From NCBI RefSeq assembly GCF_030053345.1, contig NZ_JASGBP010000004.1, forward strand, positions 62,001 through 126,000: DNA of 64,000 nt, in the 5' to 3' direction. The notes beneath the pieces were generated by a model. That model made no database searches and had not been told where the DNA came from. It was given only the letters and a program-made list of their open reading frames with translations. Every line of letters starts with the position of its first letter. Within the stretch, counting starts at the first letter, position 1. The position numbers were made by a program, and so were the translations under genes. Shown here piece by piece: positions 1-8,287 of this stretch. The DNA comes from Flavobacterium sedimenticola. Its GTDB lineage: Bacteria > Bacteroidota > Bacteroidia > Flavobacteriales > Flavobacteriaceae.

Positions 1-434
1 TCGATTTCATCAAAACCGTCATCATCGCCGCAATCATCCAACACATCATCCAAATCGTTCGCATTTTGCAACACTTGGGTTTGGAAGTTTTGGTATTGAA
101 TGGTAATCGGATATATAAAATTGACCAAATCGTCATCGTCTGAAAAAGCATCGATAGCATCTTGTACGGTTTGATAGTCTGCGGCACTGCTTACCGTAAT
201 TTGTTGATTATTTACAATGACGATAACCGGCAATTGCACACTAAAACAACTGGAATTATCTAAGACATTATCGGTAGCTGTAGGGTTTTGAGCCGTTCTC
301 GACAACAACCCAACTAAGGGTGACGCCGTCGTGAAACTTTCTGCATTGTCCTGAATAATCGTTTCCTCTTCTTCCTGACAACTCAGCATCAATAACGCAG
401 TTAGCGCCCATACTAAATACTTTAATTTTGCCAT
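1..434 (-). CDS. Lipoprotein of unknown function, partial (3' end outside window)
   Basis: Reading the minus strand from the ATG at 434 gives an open frame that runs off the window edge with no stop. The first 20 residues form a lipoprotein signal ending in a lipobox (LLMLSC), followed by an acidic stretch (QEEEE). After that come two beta-rich segments, one with a Cys in SCFSVQLPV and one starting FIYPITIQY, separated by an Asp-rich segment. The sequence is not one I can assign to a named family. It lies 63 bp downstream of the T9SS protein gene on the same strand, but has its own copy of the GTAGGGT-N15-TGTTTCA motif at 453-481. It therefore probably belongs to the regulon of the adjacent ECF sigma factor (inference). 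Outer-membrane anchoring is likely from the lipobox. Function unknown. Confidence 0.8.
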   Translation of the reverse strand, partial: MAKLKYLVWALTALLMLSCQEEEETIIQDNAESFTTASPLVGLLSRTAQNPTATDNVLDNSSCFSVQLPVIVIVNNQQITVSSAADYQTVQDAIDAFSDDDDLVNFIYPITIQYQNFQTQVLQNANDLDDVLDDCGDDDGFDEI

Positions 435-452
435 CGTAATTATGCTTTTAAT

Positions 453-481
453 TGAAACATCTGAAACAAATCAAACCCTAC
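453..481 (-). promoter_or_regulatory. Predicted ECF sigma promoter, copy A
   Basis: On the minus strand this reads GTAGGGT, 15 bases, TGTTTCA, and ends 19 bp before the lipoprotein start at 434. The same two boxes at identical spacing occur at 2204-2232 and 2800-2828. It is taken as a -35/-10 pair for the neighbouring ECF sigma factor. The assignment is inference; the repeat of the pattern is seen directly. Confidence 0.6.
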
Positions 482-497
482 CCGGTTGTTTAATTTT

Positions 498-2156
498 TTA
501 ACTTTTAATGATTTTTTGAGAATGGGTGAAATCGTCTGAACTCACTTTTAAAATATAGATACCTCTCACTACATCGGATAAATCTACAGAATAATTAGTA
601 TCCCGGGCACCCAACTCCCACTTTTTTATCATGCGCCCATTGATATCAAACAAAACGACATCACAATCTTGATTTAGATTCAAATCCAAATGCAACAACT
701 CTTTAACCGGATTAGGATAAAGACTCACACTTTTGGATACCGTTGGTACTTCTAAAGCTGTCTCACCGTATTTGGCTACTACAAAATTAGTATTGAAATT
801 GGCATCTTGTACACTCCCCAAAACATACAAACTCTGATTGGAAGGATTCCATCGGGTTACATCTCCAAAATCGCCGGCAGTAGCATAATTTCCGTGAGTA
901 ACATACGAAAACCATAAAAATTCACCGGACATACTGTATTTAAGAGTCGTCATGTCGATACCGTTTCCATAAGGTGTATTGTCTCGGGAAGAACCGGTGA
1001 TGAAGATATTCCCGTTGTGATCGATAGCCATATCACTTTGACGATTTTGAGCGCCTAAATTATTTCTGTTAAAATTGGTATTCCATACCGGAAGACCATC
1101 GTCACCGTTTAAAGCCACAATATTGATTCCGTTTTCATTGGTAGCGGCAAAAACAACGTTGCCGTTAGGCAGCAATTCCACAGGCTGTTTGGCAGTGTAT
1201 CCGGTACTGGAACTGATAGAAGCTGCCGTCCAAACCGGGGTTCCGGAAGGCGAAAGTTTCTCAATAACCACTTGTAGGGCGTTGATTCCGATTCTTTTCA
1301 GCTGACTGGAAGTGTAACAATTTCCTTGAGTATCGATTGTTAAGTTGATCCCGAAATCTTCCGCATTACCGGTACCGTTGAGTCTTCTTTCCCATAAAAG
1401 ATTGCCATTGGCATCCCATTTCAGGGCAACACTGTCGTAGTGAGAATATACACCTCCCGTATACGCATAGCCTCTGCTTCTACCGATAGTCCATACTTCT
1501 CCGGCATCATTGACCGCCATATCTTTGAGCATATCATCGGAATTGTACTGGCTGTTGTACACTTTTCTGAATACTATGGCACCCGAATCTGATTGTACTT
1601 TGTACAATATACCGTCACTGCCTTGTGTTGTCCATACATTTTCGCCGTACATAGATCCCAAAACATACAAAGCGCCATTTTTGTATTCGAAAACTCTGCG
1701 AGCGGCTTCTTCGGTTCTGTTTTCTACAGAATCGGATAAGTATTGGTTCCAGATTATATCACCATTGGCATTGTATTTTCTGATCACAATTCTGTTTCGG
1801 TTGCTATCGGTATATCTGGTCTTTTCGTTAAACATAACATAGATATTTCCCGATTCATCTCCGATTACCGCATTGGCAAACAACTGCCAGTCGTTATTGA
1901 CGGCATAGAGAAATCTTTTCCAAACCTCCTGGCCTGAATCGTTCGTCTTAACCAAGGCCAACGCATCCAATTGTCCCCCGTAATTGGTAATTCTGGTTAA
2001 AGCATAACTTTCTCCGTTAGGGTTCACCCAAAAGTCGACAGCAGAGTCGCTGTTTGTGATGTCAACATGGTGCATCCAATCCGGATTTTTTTCGGATTGG
2101 GCAAAAGATAATTGTGTAACCGTAAGTGTTACAAGTAGTAAAAAAACTTTTTTCAT
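498..2156 (-). CDS. T9SS type A sorting domain protein with beta-propeller-like repeats
   Basis: A 552-residue secreted protein. Residues 1-19 are a signal peptide (MKKVFLLLVTLTVTQLSFAQ). The middle (about 25-465) is a string of degenerate repeats with phrases such as GDESGNIYV, AVNDAGEVWTIG, TIDTQGNCYTS and AIDHNGNIFITGSS. These are typical of SBBP/PQQ-like beta-propeller blades. The last 75 or so residues are a T9SS type A C-terminal domain: SLYPNPVKE, then DINGRMIKKWELG, then the terminal GIYILKVSS...KIIKS. By family knowledge it is exported by Sec, then carried across the outer membrane by T9SS and attached to the surface or released. It is transcribed away from the ECF sigma gene and has the GTAGGGT-N15-TGTTTCA motif 48 bp before its start. 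It is probably controlled by that sigma factor (inference). Ligand unknown. Confidence 0.9.
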   Translation of the reverse strand: MKKVFLLLVTLTVTQLSFAQSEKNPDWMHHVDITNSDSAVDFWVNPNGESYALTRITNYGGQLDALALVKTNDSGQEVWKRFLYAVNNDWQLFANAVIGDESGNIYVMFNEKTRYTDSNRNRIVIRKYNANGDIIWNQYLSDSVENRTEEAARRVFEYKNGALYVLGSMYGENVWTTQGSDGILYKVQSDSGAIVFRKVYNSQYNSDDMLKDMAVNDAGEVWTIGRSRGYAYTGGVYSHYDSVALKWDANGNLLWERRLNGTGNAEDFGINLTIDTQGNCYTSSQLKRIGINALQVVIEKLSPSGTPVWTAASISSSTGYTAKQPVELLPNGNVVFAATNENGINIVALNGDDGLPVWNTNFNRNNLGAQNRQSDMAIDHNGNIFITGSSRDNTPYGNGIDMTTLKYSMSGEFLWFSYVTHGNYATAGDFGDVTRWNPSNQSLYVLGSVQDANFNTNFVVAKYGETALEVPTVSKSVSLYPNPVKELLHLDLNLNQDCDVVLFDINGRMIKKWELGARDTNYSVDLSDVVRGIYILKVSSDDFTHSQKIIKS

Positions 2157-2203
2157 AAATGATTGATGATTTAATTGAACTTATTTTTATTTGAGCTCGC
2201 TTT

Positions 2204-2232
2204 TGAAACAATTGAAAAAAAATAAACCCTAC
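2204..2232 (-). promoter_or_regulatory. Predicted ECF sigma promoter, copy B
   Basis: Minus strand GTAGGGT, 15 bases, TGTTTCA, in the divergent gap between the T9SS protein and the ECF sigma gene, directed at the former. Copies A and B also share the next bases on each side of the boxes (GTAGGGTTT and TGTTTCAA) and a central TTTCA. Confidence 0.6.
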
Positions 2233-2281
2233 TTGATAAAAAAAAACTATTTTCGAATTCCAAAAAATTGAAAAGGAGTAA

Positions 2282-2803
2282 ATGAATGAACCTAAAATGA
2301 GTAACGTTTGTGAAGAAGCTGTTTTCTCGGTCTTTTTTAAAACCCATGCGAAAGCCCTGAAAAATTATCTGTATTACAAGTTTGGCAATGAAAACCAGGC
2401 CGAAGATATCACACAGGAAGCCTTCATTAAATTGTGGCAAAATTGTGCGGACGTACCTGTAGAAAAGGCCAAATCGTACATCTACACCATTGCTAACAAT
2501 GCTTCTTTGAACGTCATTGCCCATCAAAAAGTGGTACTGAATTATGCGCAATCGTCTTCTAAAAAAGAAACGACTAATGAAAGTCCCGAATATATTTTAG
2601 AAGAAGAGCAATTTAAAACCAAACTATTAACCGCCATACAAAACTTAAACGAAACCCAACGCGTAGCATTCTTGATGCACCGTATTGACGGTAAAAAGTA
2701 TACTGAGATTGCAGAAGTTTTAGGTATCAGTGTAAAAGCGGTGGAAAAACGCATTCATCTTGCCTTGACGGAATTGCGAAAAGAATTTGATTATTTTAAG
2801 TAG
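2282..2803 (+). CDS. RNA polymerase ECF-type sigma-70 factor (FecI-like)
   Basis: A 173-residue ECF sigma factor. Region 2 is near residues 10-75, with the -10 recognition signature QAEDITQEAFIKLWQN. Region 4 is near 115-170, with a helix-turn-helix reading GKKYTEIAEVLGISVKAVEKRIHLAL. A purine-rich GGAG lies just upstream of the start; an internal ATG at 2297 is an alternative. The order sigma, FecR anti-sigma, STN-containing TonB receptor is the classical cell-surface signalling arrangement. In it, ligand binding to the receptor releases the sigma factor from the anti-sigma protein. A motif repeated before three nearby transcription units, one lying across this gene's stop codon, is probably its target promoter. 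A Bacteroidota-like TATTTTCG at 2248-2255 could be the -7 box for the sigma gene itself. Confidence 0.93.
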   Translation: MNEPKMSNVCEEAVFSVFFKTHAKALKNYLYYKFGNENQAEDITQEAFIKLWQNCADVPVEKAKSYIYTIANNASLNVIAHQKVVLNYAQSSSKKETTNESPEYILEEEQFKTKLLTAIQNLNETQRVAFLMHRIDGKKYTEIAEVLGISVKAVEKRIHLALTELRKEFDYFK

Positions 2804-2828
2804 GGTAAAACCACCCCAATATGTTTTA
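2800..2828 (+). promoter_or_regulatory. Predicted ECF sigma promoter, copy C (between sigma and anti-sigma genes)
   Basis: GTAGGGT, 15 bases, TGTTTTA. It starts on the last codon of the sigma gene and covers its TAG stop. If it is a promoter, transcription starts near 2835. That favours the second candidate FecR start (2847) for transcripts from this site. Confidence 0.6.
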
Positions 2829-2831
2829 GTT

Positions 2832-3761
2832 ATGAAATCCGAAGATATGAACGAAAATTACAAATTAGCGAAATGGCTTTCCGGTGAAATGACCGACGAG
2901 GAATTGGCTGCTTTTAAAGCAGAGCCCGATTTTGCTGTATTTGAAAAAATCAAACACTATTCGGCAGCTCTTGAAACCCCGGCTTTGGAGGAACAAAAAA
3001 TGCTTTCCGCCATCGTTTCAAAGCCTAAAACGCCTGTTAAAACCGTCTCGTTGTATCAGCATTGGGTATTCCGTGTAGCGGCAGTAGCCGTATTGGTTTT
3101 AGGCTTCTTCTTTACATTTCAAATCTTTGGTACGGCTACCGAAATTGCCGAAAACGGCCAACAGAATCGTTTTTCACTCCCTGACAATTCGGAAGTAGTA
3201 ATGAATGCCGGTTCCGAAATTGAGTACAAAAAATGGAATTGGAGCAACAACCGTCAGCTCACACTCAATGGAGAAGCCTACTTCAAAGTAGCCAAAGGGC
3301 AAAAGTTTGAAGTGAACACTTCTTTGGGTAAAGTTACCGTTCTGGGAACACAATTCAATGTAAAACAGCGCGGTGAGCGCTTTGAGGTACATTGCTATGA
3401 AGGCAAAGTTAAAGTCACTTACCAAGATAAAGAAACCATCATCACGAAAGGCATGAGCATCGCCTTTAAAAATGGACAATCCTTAACAATTCCGCAAACC
3501 ACCATTGAAAGTCCGCAATGGCTTAACAACGAAATGGTTTTCTATCAAGAAGATTTAAAATCAGTTGTTGGTGAATTTGAAAGACATTTTGATGTAACTT
3601 TGGAATTAAAGACCAAGGCTAGCCCTCAATTATTTACCGGAACCATCCCGGCGAATGACATCGATGTGGCACTTCAGGTTTTGTCCGCTAGCTACCATTT
3701 AAAAGCTAGTAAAGTTGGTAAAAACAAATATATAGTGACTGCGGTTGATGCTCAACAATAG
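2832..3761 (+). CDS. FecR-family anti-sigma factor with DUF4974 domain
   Basis: About 309 residues. The cytoplasmic N-terminus (ENYKLAKWLSGEMTDEELAAF) is the sigma-binding type seen in Bacteroidota FecR proteins. One membrane helix lies near residue 80-100 (VFRVAAVAVLVLGFFFTF). The periplasmic FecR domain contains LPDNSEVVMNAGSEIEY and TSLGKVTVLGTQFNVK, and the C-terminal DUF4974 domain holds YQEDLKSVVGEFERHFDV. It holds the ECF sigma factor inactive until the TonB receptor signals through the periplasm. The frame is open further upstream, but those residues overlap the sigma gene. ATG at 2832 or 2847 is the real start; 2847 fits best if the motif at 2800-2828 is a promoter. Its end overlaps the receptor gene by 14 bp, which suggests coupled translation. 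Confidence 0.9.
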   Translation: MKSEDMNENYKLAKWLSGEMTDEELAAFKAEPDFAVFEKIKHYSAALETPALEEQKMLSAIVSKPKTPVKTVSLYQHWVFRVAAVAVLVLGFFFTFQIFGTATEIAENGQQNRFSLPDNSEVVMNAGSEIEYKKWNWSNNRQLTLNGEAYFKVAKGQKFEVNTSLGKVTVLGTQFNVKQRGERFEVHCYEGKVKVTYQDKETIITKGMSIAFKNGQSLTIPQTTIESPQWLNNEMVFYQEDLKSVVGEFERHFDVTLELKTKASPQLFTGTIPANDIDVALQVLSASYHLKASKVGKNKYIVTAVDAQQ

Positions 3762-6273
3762 ATTATGCTATTCCTTTTTCTTGTTGTTTTTTTCTTTGGT
3801 CAGTGCACTGGCACAAGGAGAAAAGACCTCTGTTCCTTTAAAAGTTCTTTTGTTTCAAATTGAGCAGCAACATGACGTGAAATTCAATTATATAGAAGAC
3901 GAAATTATTGTTTTTGCCATTGTACCGCCGAATAAATCCATGCCGCTTGAGCAAAAAATAGCCTATATTTCGAAAGAAACCCGGTTGCAGTTTACGCTTA
4001 TTGCCCATAAATACTACACCATTTACAACGACAAAAAATTAGATAAACCGCTTTGCGGTTTTTTGCTTGATGCCGAAAGCGGATTGGGCATCGAAAATGC
4101 GGTCGTACGGATTGACAAAAGCACAGTATCGACCTTTACCAATGAATCCGGTTATTTTGAGCTCCCCAAGGTTTCTCCGAACAAAATCATCATTCAACAC
4201 CAAGGCTATCAAATTTTCAGTCTTAATCCCGAAGAACTATACGTTACTAATTGCCCTAAATTTAAGCTAAACCCGTTAACGCAGTCCTTACAAGAAGTAG
4301 TAACCCAACGTTATTTAGCCACGGGTATCAGTCGAAAAACAGACGGAACCATTTTGGTCAAACCGAAAAAATTCGGAATACTACCCGGGTTAATTGAACC
4401 CGATGTATTGCAAACGATGCAACAAATTCCGGGCATCATCAGCGTCGACGAAACTATTTCCAACATCAATGTTCGCGGCGGTACTCACGATCAAAATCTT
4501 TTTTTATGGAACGGTATACGAATGTTCCAAACGGGACATTTTTTTGGCTTAATCTCGGCTTTTAATCCTTCTTTGGCGCAAACCATCAGTATTACCAAAA
4601 ACGGAAGCTCCGCTTTTTATGGGGAAAGTGTTTCCAGTTTGGTCGATATTTCGTCTTTTACCAACTCGGTAGAAAAAACCAACACCAGCATCGGTTCTAA
4701 CTTAATCAGTGCCGATTTTTACACCAAATTGAAGGTATCCGAAAAGGCGAATCTAACCCTATCCGGAAGACGTTCACTAACAGATTCTTTTAATTCTCCG
4801 ACCTACCAAAGCTACAGTGACCGGATTTTTCAGAATACTGTGATTACCGATTTAAGCACAAATGAAATTGTGAATTACAGAAGTAATGTTGACTTTTATT
4901 TTTATGACGTTACCGCGCAATACCAACAAAAAATAGGTGCTAAAAGCGAGTTAAACATGGATATCATTGCCATTGAAAACACGTTGGAATTCAAACAATT
5001 TTCTACAGACTTAAGTAAAAAAAGCAAATTAGAGCAAGAGAATTACGGGGCTAATATTCGATGGAAAACTACCTGGAATAGTGAGAGTTTTACCGAAATC
5101 CAGACCTACTTTTCCAATTACGACTTGAACTCGTATAACGAAACCTTAGAAAACAGTCAGATTTTAGAACAAAAAAACACAGCTTTGGATATCGGTTTCA
5201 GAGTCAAACAATCCAATCAACTCACGAAAAACCTAACGCTGCATACCGGCTATCAATTTAACGAAACGGGAGTTACCAATTTTGACGAAATCAATACGCC
5301 TTTTTTCTCCAGAACCATCACTAATGTTTTAATGACACATGTGGCAGTAGGTGAAGGTATTTGGGAATCGGACAACAAAAAAAATTACTTGAGAGCAGGT
5401 TTGCGAGTGAACTATTTCGATAAATTTAGTGTTATTTTGGTCGAGCCTCGATTACAGTTTAACCGAGCGCTAAACGATTATTGGCGTATTGAAATATTAG
5501 GGGAACAAAAGAGCCAAACGTTATCACAAGTTATCGATTTGCAACAGGATTTTTTGGGTATTGAAAAAAGAAGATGGACACTATCCGATAATGCTGAGAT
5601 ACCCATTCAGAAAAGCAATCAGGTTTCCGCTGGGATGACATTCAAAAACAAGGATTGGTTGATTACCTGTGACAATTTTTATAAAAAAGTAACCGGAATC
5701 ACTACCAGCAGTCAGGGCTTTTTGAATCAATTTGAATTTGTCAAAAATGCCGGAAACTATACGGTTTTGGGAACAGAATTTCTAGTTCAGAAATCGTTTC
5801 GCCGTTTTTACACCTGGCTGAGTTATTCGTACAACCACAACGAATACGATTTTAAAGACTTGTACAACGGTCCGTTTCCGAACAATTATCATATTACGCA
5901 TGCCGTTTCCTGGGCCGGAATTTACGAATGGCAAAAATTGAAATTAGCATTGGGTGCCAAATGGCATACCGGCAGACCTATTACAACGCCAAAGGAATAC
6001 ACTGTTACTGAAGCCAATCCGAATATTGTATACAACAATCCCAACAATTACCGATTAAAAGACTATTTCCAAGTTAACTTTTCGGCTTCCAAAGAATGGT
6101 CTTTAAGTCAAAAAGTGACACTTCAAACGGCGGCATCAGTACTGAATGTTTTTGATACGCAAAACAGTCTCAACCGATTTTACCGCGTCAACAGCAATAC
6201 CAATGTAGTGGAAAGTGTGGACACCTACTCGCTACAAGTTACGCCGAACTTTAGTGTGAAAGTGAGTTTCTAA
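3748..6273 (+). CDS. TonB-dependent receptor with N-terminal STN signalling domain (FecA-like transducer)
   Basis: About 841 residues with a signal peptide (cleavage after SALAQ). Domains in order: an STN secretin/TonB short domain near 25-90 (VPLKVLLFQIEQQHDVKFNY), a carboxypeptidase-regulatory-like beta-sandwich near 100-175, a plug near 205-320 with the phrase NVRGGTHDQNLFLWNGIRM, and a 22-strand barrel ending in aromatic FSVKVSF. The STN domain is what such receptors use to contact FecR. ATG at 3748 is preferred over TTG at 3745. It overlaps the FecR gene by 14 bp and is the last gene of the operon. There is no SusD-type lipoprotein partner, so this is not a standard glycan utilisation pair. 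The substrate could be an iron chelate or another ligand; the sequence does not say which. Confidence 0.92.
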   Translation: MLNNRLCYSFFLLFFSLVSALAQGEKTSVPLKVLLFQIEQQHDVKFNYIEDEIIVFAIVPPNKSMPLEQKIAYISKETRLQFTLIAHKYYTIYNDKKLDKPLCGFLLDAESGLGIENAVVRIDKSTVSTFTNESGYFELPKVSPNKIIIQHQGYQIFSLNPEELYVTNCPKFKLNPLTQSLQEVVTQRYLATGISRKTDGTILVKPKKFGILPGLIEPDVLQTMQQIPGIISVDETISNINVRGGTHDQNLFLWNGIRMFQTGHFFGLISAFNPSLAQTISITKNGSSAFYGESVSSLVDISSFTNSVEKTNTSIGSNLISADFYTKLKVSEKANLTLSGRRSLTDSFNSPTYQSYSDRIFQNTVITDLSTNEIVNYRSNVDFYFYDVTAQYQQKIGAKSELNMDIIAIENTLEFKQFSTDLSKKSKLEQENYGANIRWKTTWNSESFTEIQTYFSNYDLNSYNETLENSQILEQKNTALDIGFRVKQSNQLTKNLTLHTGYQFNETGVTNFDEINTPFFSRTITNVLMTHVAVGEGIWESDNKKNYLRAGLRVNYFDKFSVILVEPRLQFNRALNDYWRIEILGEQKSQTLSQVIDLQQDFLGIEKRRWTLSDNAEIPIQKSNQVSAGMTFKNKDWLITCDNFYKKVTGITTSSQGFLNQFEFVKNAGNYTVLGTEFLVQKSFRRFYTWLSYSYNHNEYDFKDLYNGPFPNNYHITHAVSWAGIYEWQKLKLALGAKWHTGRPITTPKEYTVTEANPNIVYNNPNNYRLKDYFQVNFSASKEWSLSQKVTLQTAASVLNVFDTQNSLNRFYRVNSNTNVVESVDTYSLQVTPNFSVKVSF

Positions 6274-6297
6274 GTCAAAAAAGGAGTAATGGCACCG

Positions 6298-8076
6298 TTA
6301 CATACGCTCGGGAACGTCAATACCGAGCAACCCGAAGGCTGCTTTAATCGTATCGGCTACTTTCTTGGAGAGTTGTACTCTGAAGATTTTTTTCTGCTCA
6401 TTTTCTTCTCCTAAAATAGAAACCGATTGGTAAAACGAATTGTATTCTTTCACCAATTCGTACGTATAATTGGCCACTAATGCCGGACTGTGGTTATGGG
6501 CGGCATTTTGAATCACTTCCGGAAATTGTTCGATGAGCTTTAACAACTCTTTTTCTTTTTCGTGCAACGCAATCGAATCCATATCGACATTCCAATCAAA
6601 ATCGGCTTTGCGCAAAATCGATTGAATTCGAGCATAGGTATATTGAATAAAAGGTCCGGTATTTCCGGCAAAATCAACCGACTCTTCAGGATTGAATAAG
6701 ATTTGCTTTTTAGGATCAACTTTCAGAATGTAATATTTCAAAGCGCCCAAACCGATAGTTTTGAACAAGGTTGCTTTTTCGGCTTCCGAATAGCCTTCCA
6801 GCTTTCCTAATTCGGTGGCAATTGCACCGGCTGTTTGGGTCATTTCCTGCATTAAATCATCAGCATCCACGACCGTTCCTTCACGCGATTTCATTTTACC
6901 TGAAGGCAATTCGACCATGCCGTATGACAAATGATATAGGCTTTCGGCCCAATCAAATCCGAGTTTTTTCAATATCAGGAACAATACTTTGAAATGATAG
7001 TCTTGCTCATTTCCAACAGTATAAACCATACCGCCAACGTCGGGAAAATCCTTCACACGCTGAATCGCCGTTCCGATATCTTGTGTCATATATACCGCGG
7101 TACCATCGGAACGCAATACAATTTTTCGATCCAAACCATCCGCCGTTAAATCAATCCAAACCGAACCATCGGGATCTTTTTCAAAAATTCCTTTTTCGAG
7201 TCCGAACTGCACCACTTCTTTACCCAATAAATAGGTATTACTTTCATAGTAATAACTGTCAAAATCTACCCCAAGATTTTTATACGTTTCGGCAAAACCG
7301 TCATACACCCATTGGTTCATTTTTTTCCAAAGTGCCACAACTTCGGGATTACCGGCTTCCCATTGGCGCAGCATTTCCTGAGCTTCCAAAATAATAGGAG
7401 CTGTTTTCTTGGCTTCATCTTCGGTTTTCCCTTGACTTATCAACTCATTAATTTCCGATTTGTAGTGTTTATCGAAGGTTACATAAAAATTCCCAACCAA
7501 CTTATCGCCTTTTAGTCCGGTGGATTCCGGAGTTTGACCGTTGCCGAATTTTTGCCAAGCCAACATCGATTTACAAATATGAATTCCGCGGTCGTTGATG
7601 ATTTGCGTTTTATATACTTTTTTACCAGAGGCTTTAATGATTTCTGCTACTGAATAGCCCAACAGATTGTTTCTGACGTGACCCAAATGAAGTGGTTTAT
7701 TGGTATTGGGCGAGGAATATTCAACCATTACGGCCTTAGCGGTTGGCTCGGGCGTTACAAATCCAAAAGTGGTATTATTTCTGACTTCATTAAAAAAGTT
7801 GAGATAATACGGGTCGGAGACTACTAAATTTAAAAAGCCCGAAACTACGTTAAAACGCACTACCTCAGTTGAGTTCAAGACTAAGTACTCTCCTATTTTA
7901 GTTCCAATTTCAGCGGGATTTCCTTTGATAACTTTCAGCAACGGGAAAATCACCATAGTGATATCCCCTTCAAAATCTTTACGGGTTAACTGAAACTCAA
8001 CTCTTTCGATAGTTACTTCAAATAGTTGTTGGACTGCCTTGGTAATGTGACTCGTTAAAATTTGCGAAAGTTTCAT
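6298..8076 (-). CDS. argS: Arginine--tRNA ligase
   Basis: A 592-residue class I aminoacyl-tRNA synthetase that charges tRNA-Arg with arginine. An N-terminal additional domain (about 1-105) precedes the catalytic Rossmann fold. The HIGH motif appears as HLGH in SSPNTNKPLHLGHVRNN. The KMSKS-type loop is SGKMKSREGT. The C-terminal anticodon-binding helical domain ends LLGIDVPERM, typical for the family. It is convergent with the TonB receptor gene and divergent from the T9SS adhesin gene. A TATCTTTG box (8098-8105, minus strand) 22 bp upstream is a plausible Bacteroidota -7 element. Confidence 0.97.
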   Translation of the reverse strand: MKLSQILTSHITKAVQQLFEVTIERVEFQLTRKDFEGDITMVIFPLLKVIKGNPAEIGTKIGEYLVLNSTEVVRFNVVSGFLNLVVSDPYYLNFFNEVRNNTTFGFVTPEPTAKAVMVEYSSPNTNKPLHLGHVRNNLLGYSVAEIIKASGKKVYKTQIINDRGIHICKSMLAWQKFGNGQTPESTGLKGDKLVGNFYVTFDKHYKSEINELISQGKTEDEAKKTAPIILEAQEMLRQWEAGNPEVVALWKKMNQWVYDGFAETYKNLGVDFDSYYYESNTYLLGKEVVQFGLEKGIFEKDPDGSVWIDLTADGLDRKIVLRSDGTAVYMTQDIGTAIQRVKDFPDVGGMVYTVGNEQDYHFKVLFLILKKLGFDWAESLYHLSYGMVELPSGKMKSREGTVVDADDLMQEMTQTAGAIATELGKLEGYSEAEKATLFKTIGLGALKYYILKVDPKKQILFNPEESVDFAGNTGPFIQYTYARIQSILRKADFDWNVDMDSIALHEKEKELLKLIEQFPEVIQNAAHNHSPALVANYTYELVKEYNSFYQSVSILGEENEQKKIFRVQLSKKVADTIKAAFGLLGIDVPERM

Positions 8077-8287
8077 GGTAACTTATTTTTTGGTTGGCAA
8101 AGATAAACATTCAATGCTAAAATTTAAGGAAATGATTTGGCAAACTAAAATCTTGGAAGACGGATTCAAAATAAATCATTTTGTAAGTTTTATACTTATT
8201 AATTTTAAAATATTATGCTTTTTGTCGATTTTTTTTGCACTTAAACGATATTTATATACATATTTGTCACGTCAAAATCTCCAAATC

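Noticed and set aside
280..286. Lone GTAGGGT half sites (also 47748-47754 and 25392-25398)
   Set aside because: Inside coding sequence and without TGTTTYA at 15-bp spacing, so not counted as promoter copies.
8075..8287. A 71-residue extension at the start of the large T9SS protein
   Set aside because: It overlaps the argS promoter region and would bury the signal peptide that begins at 8288.
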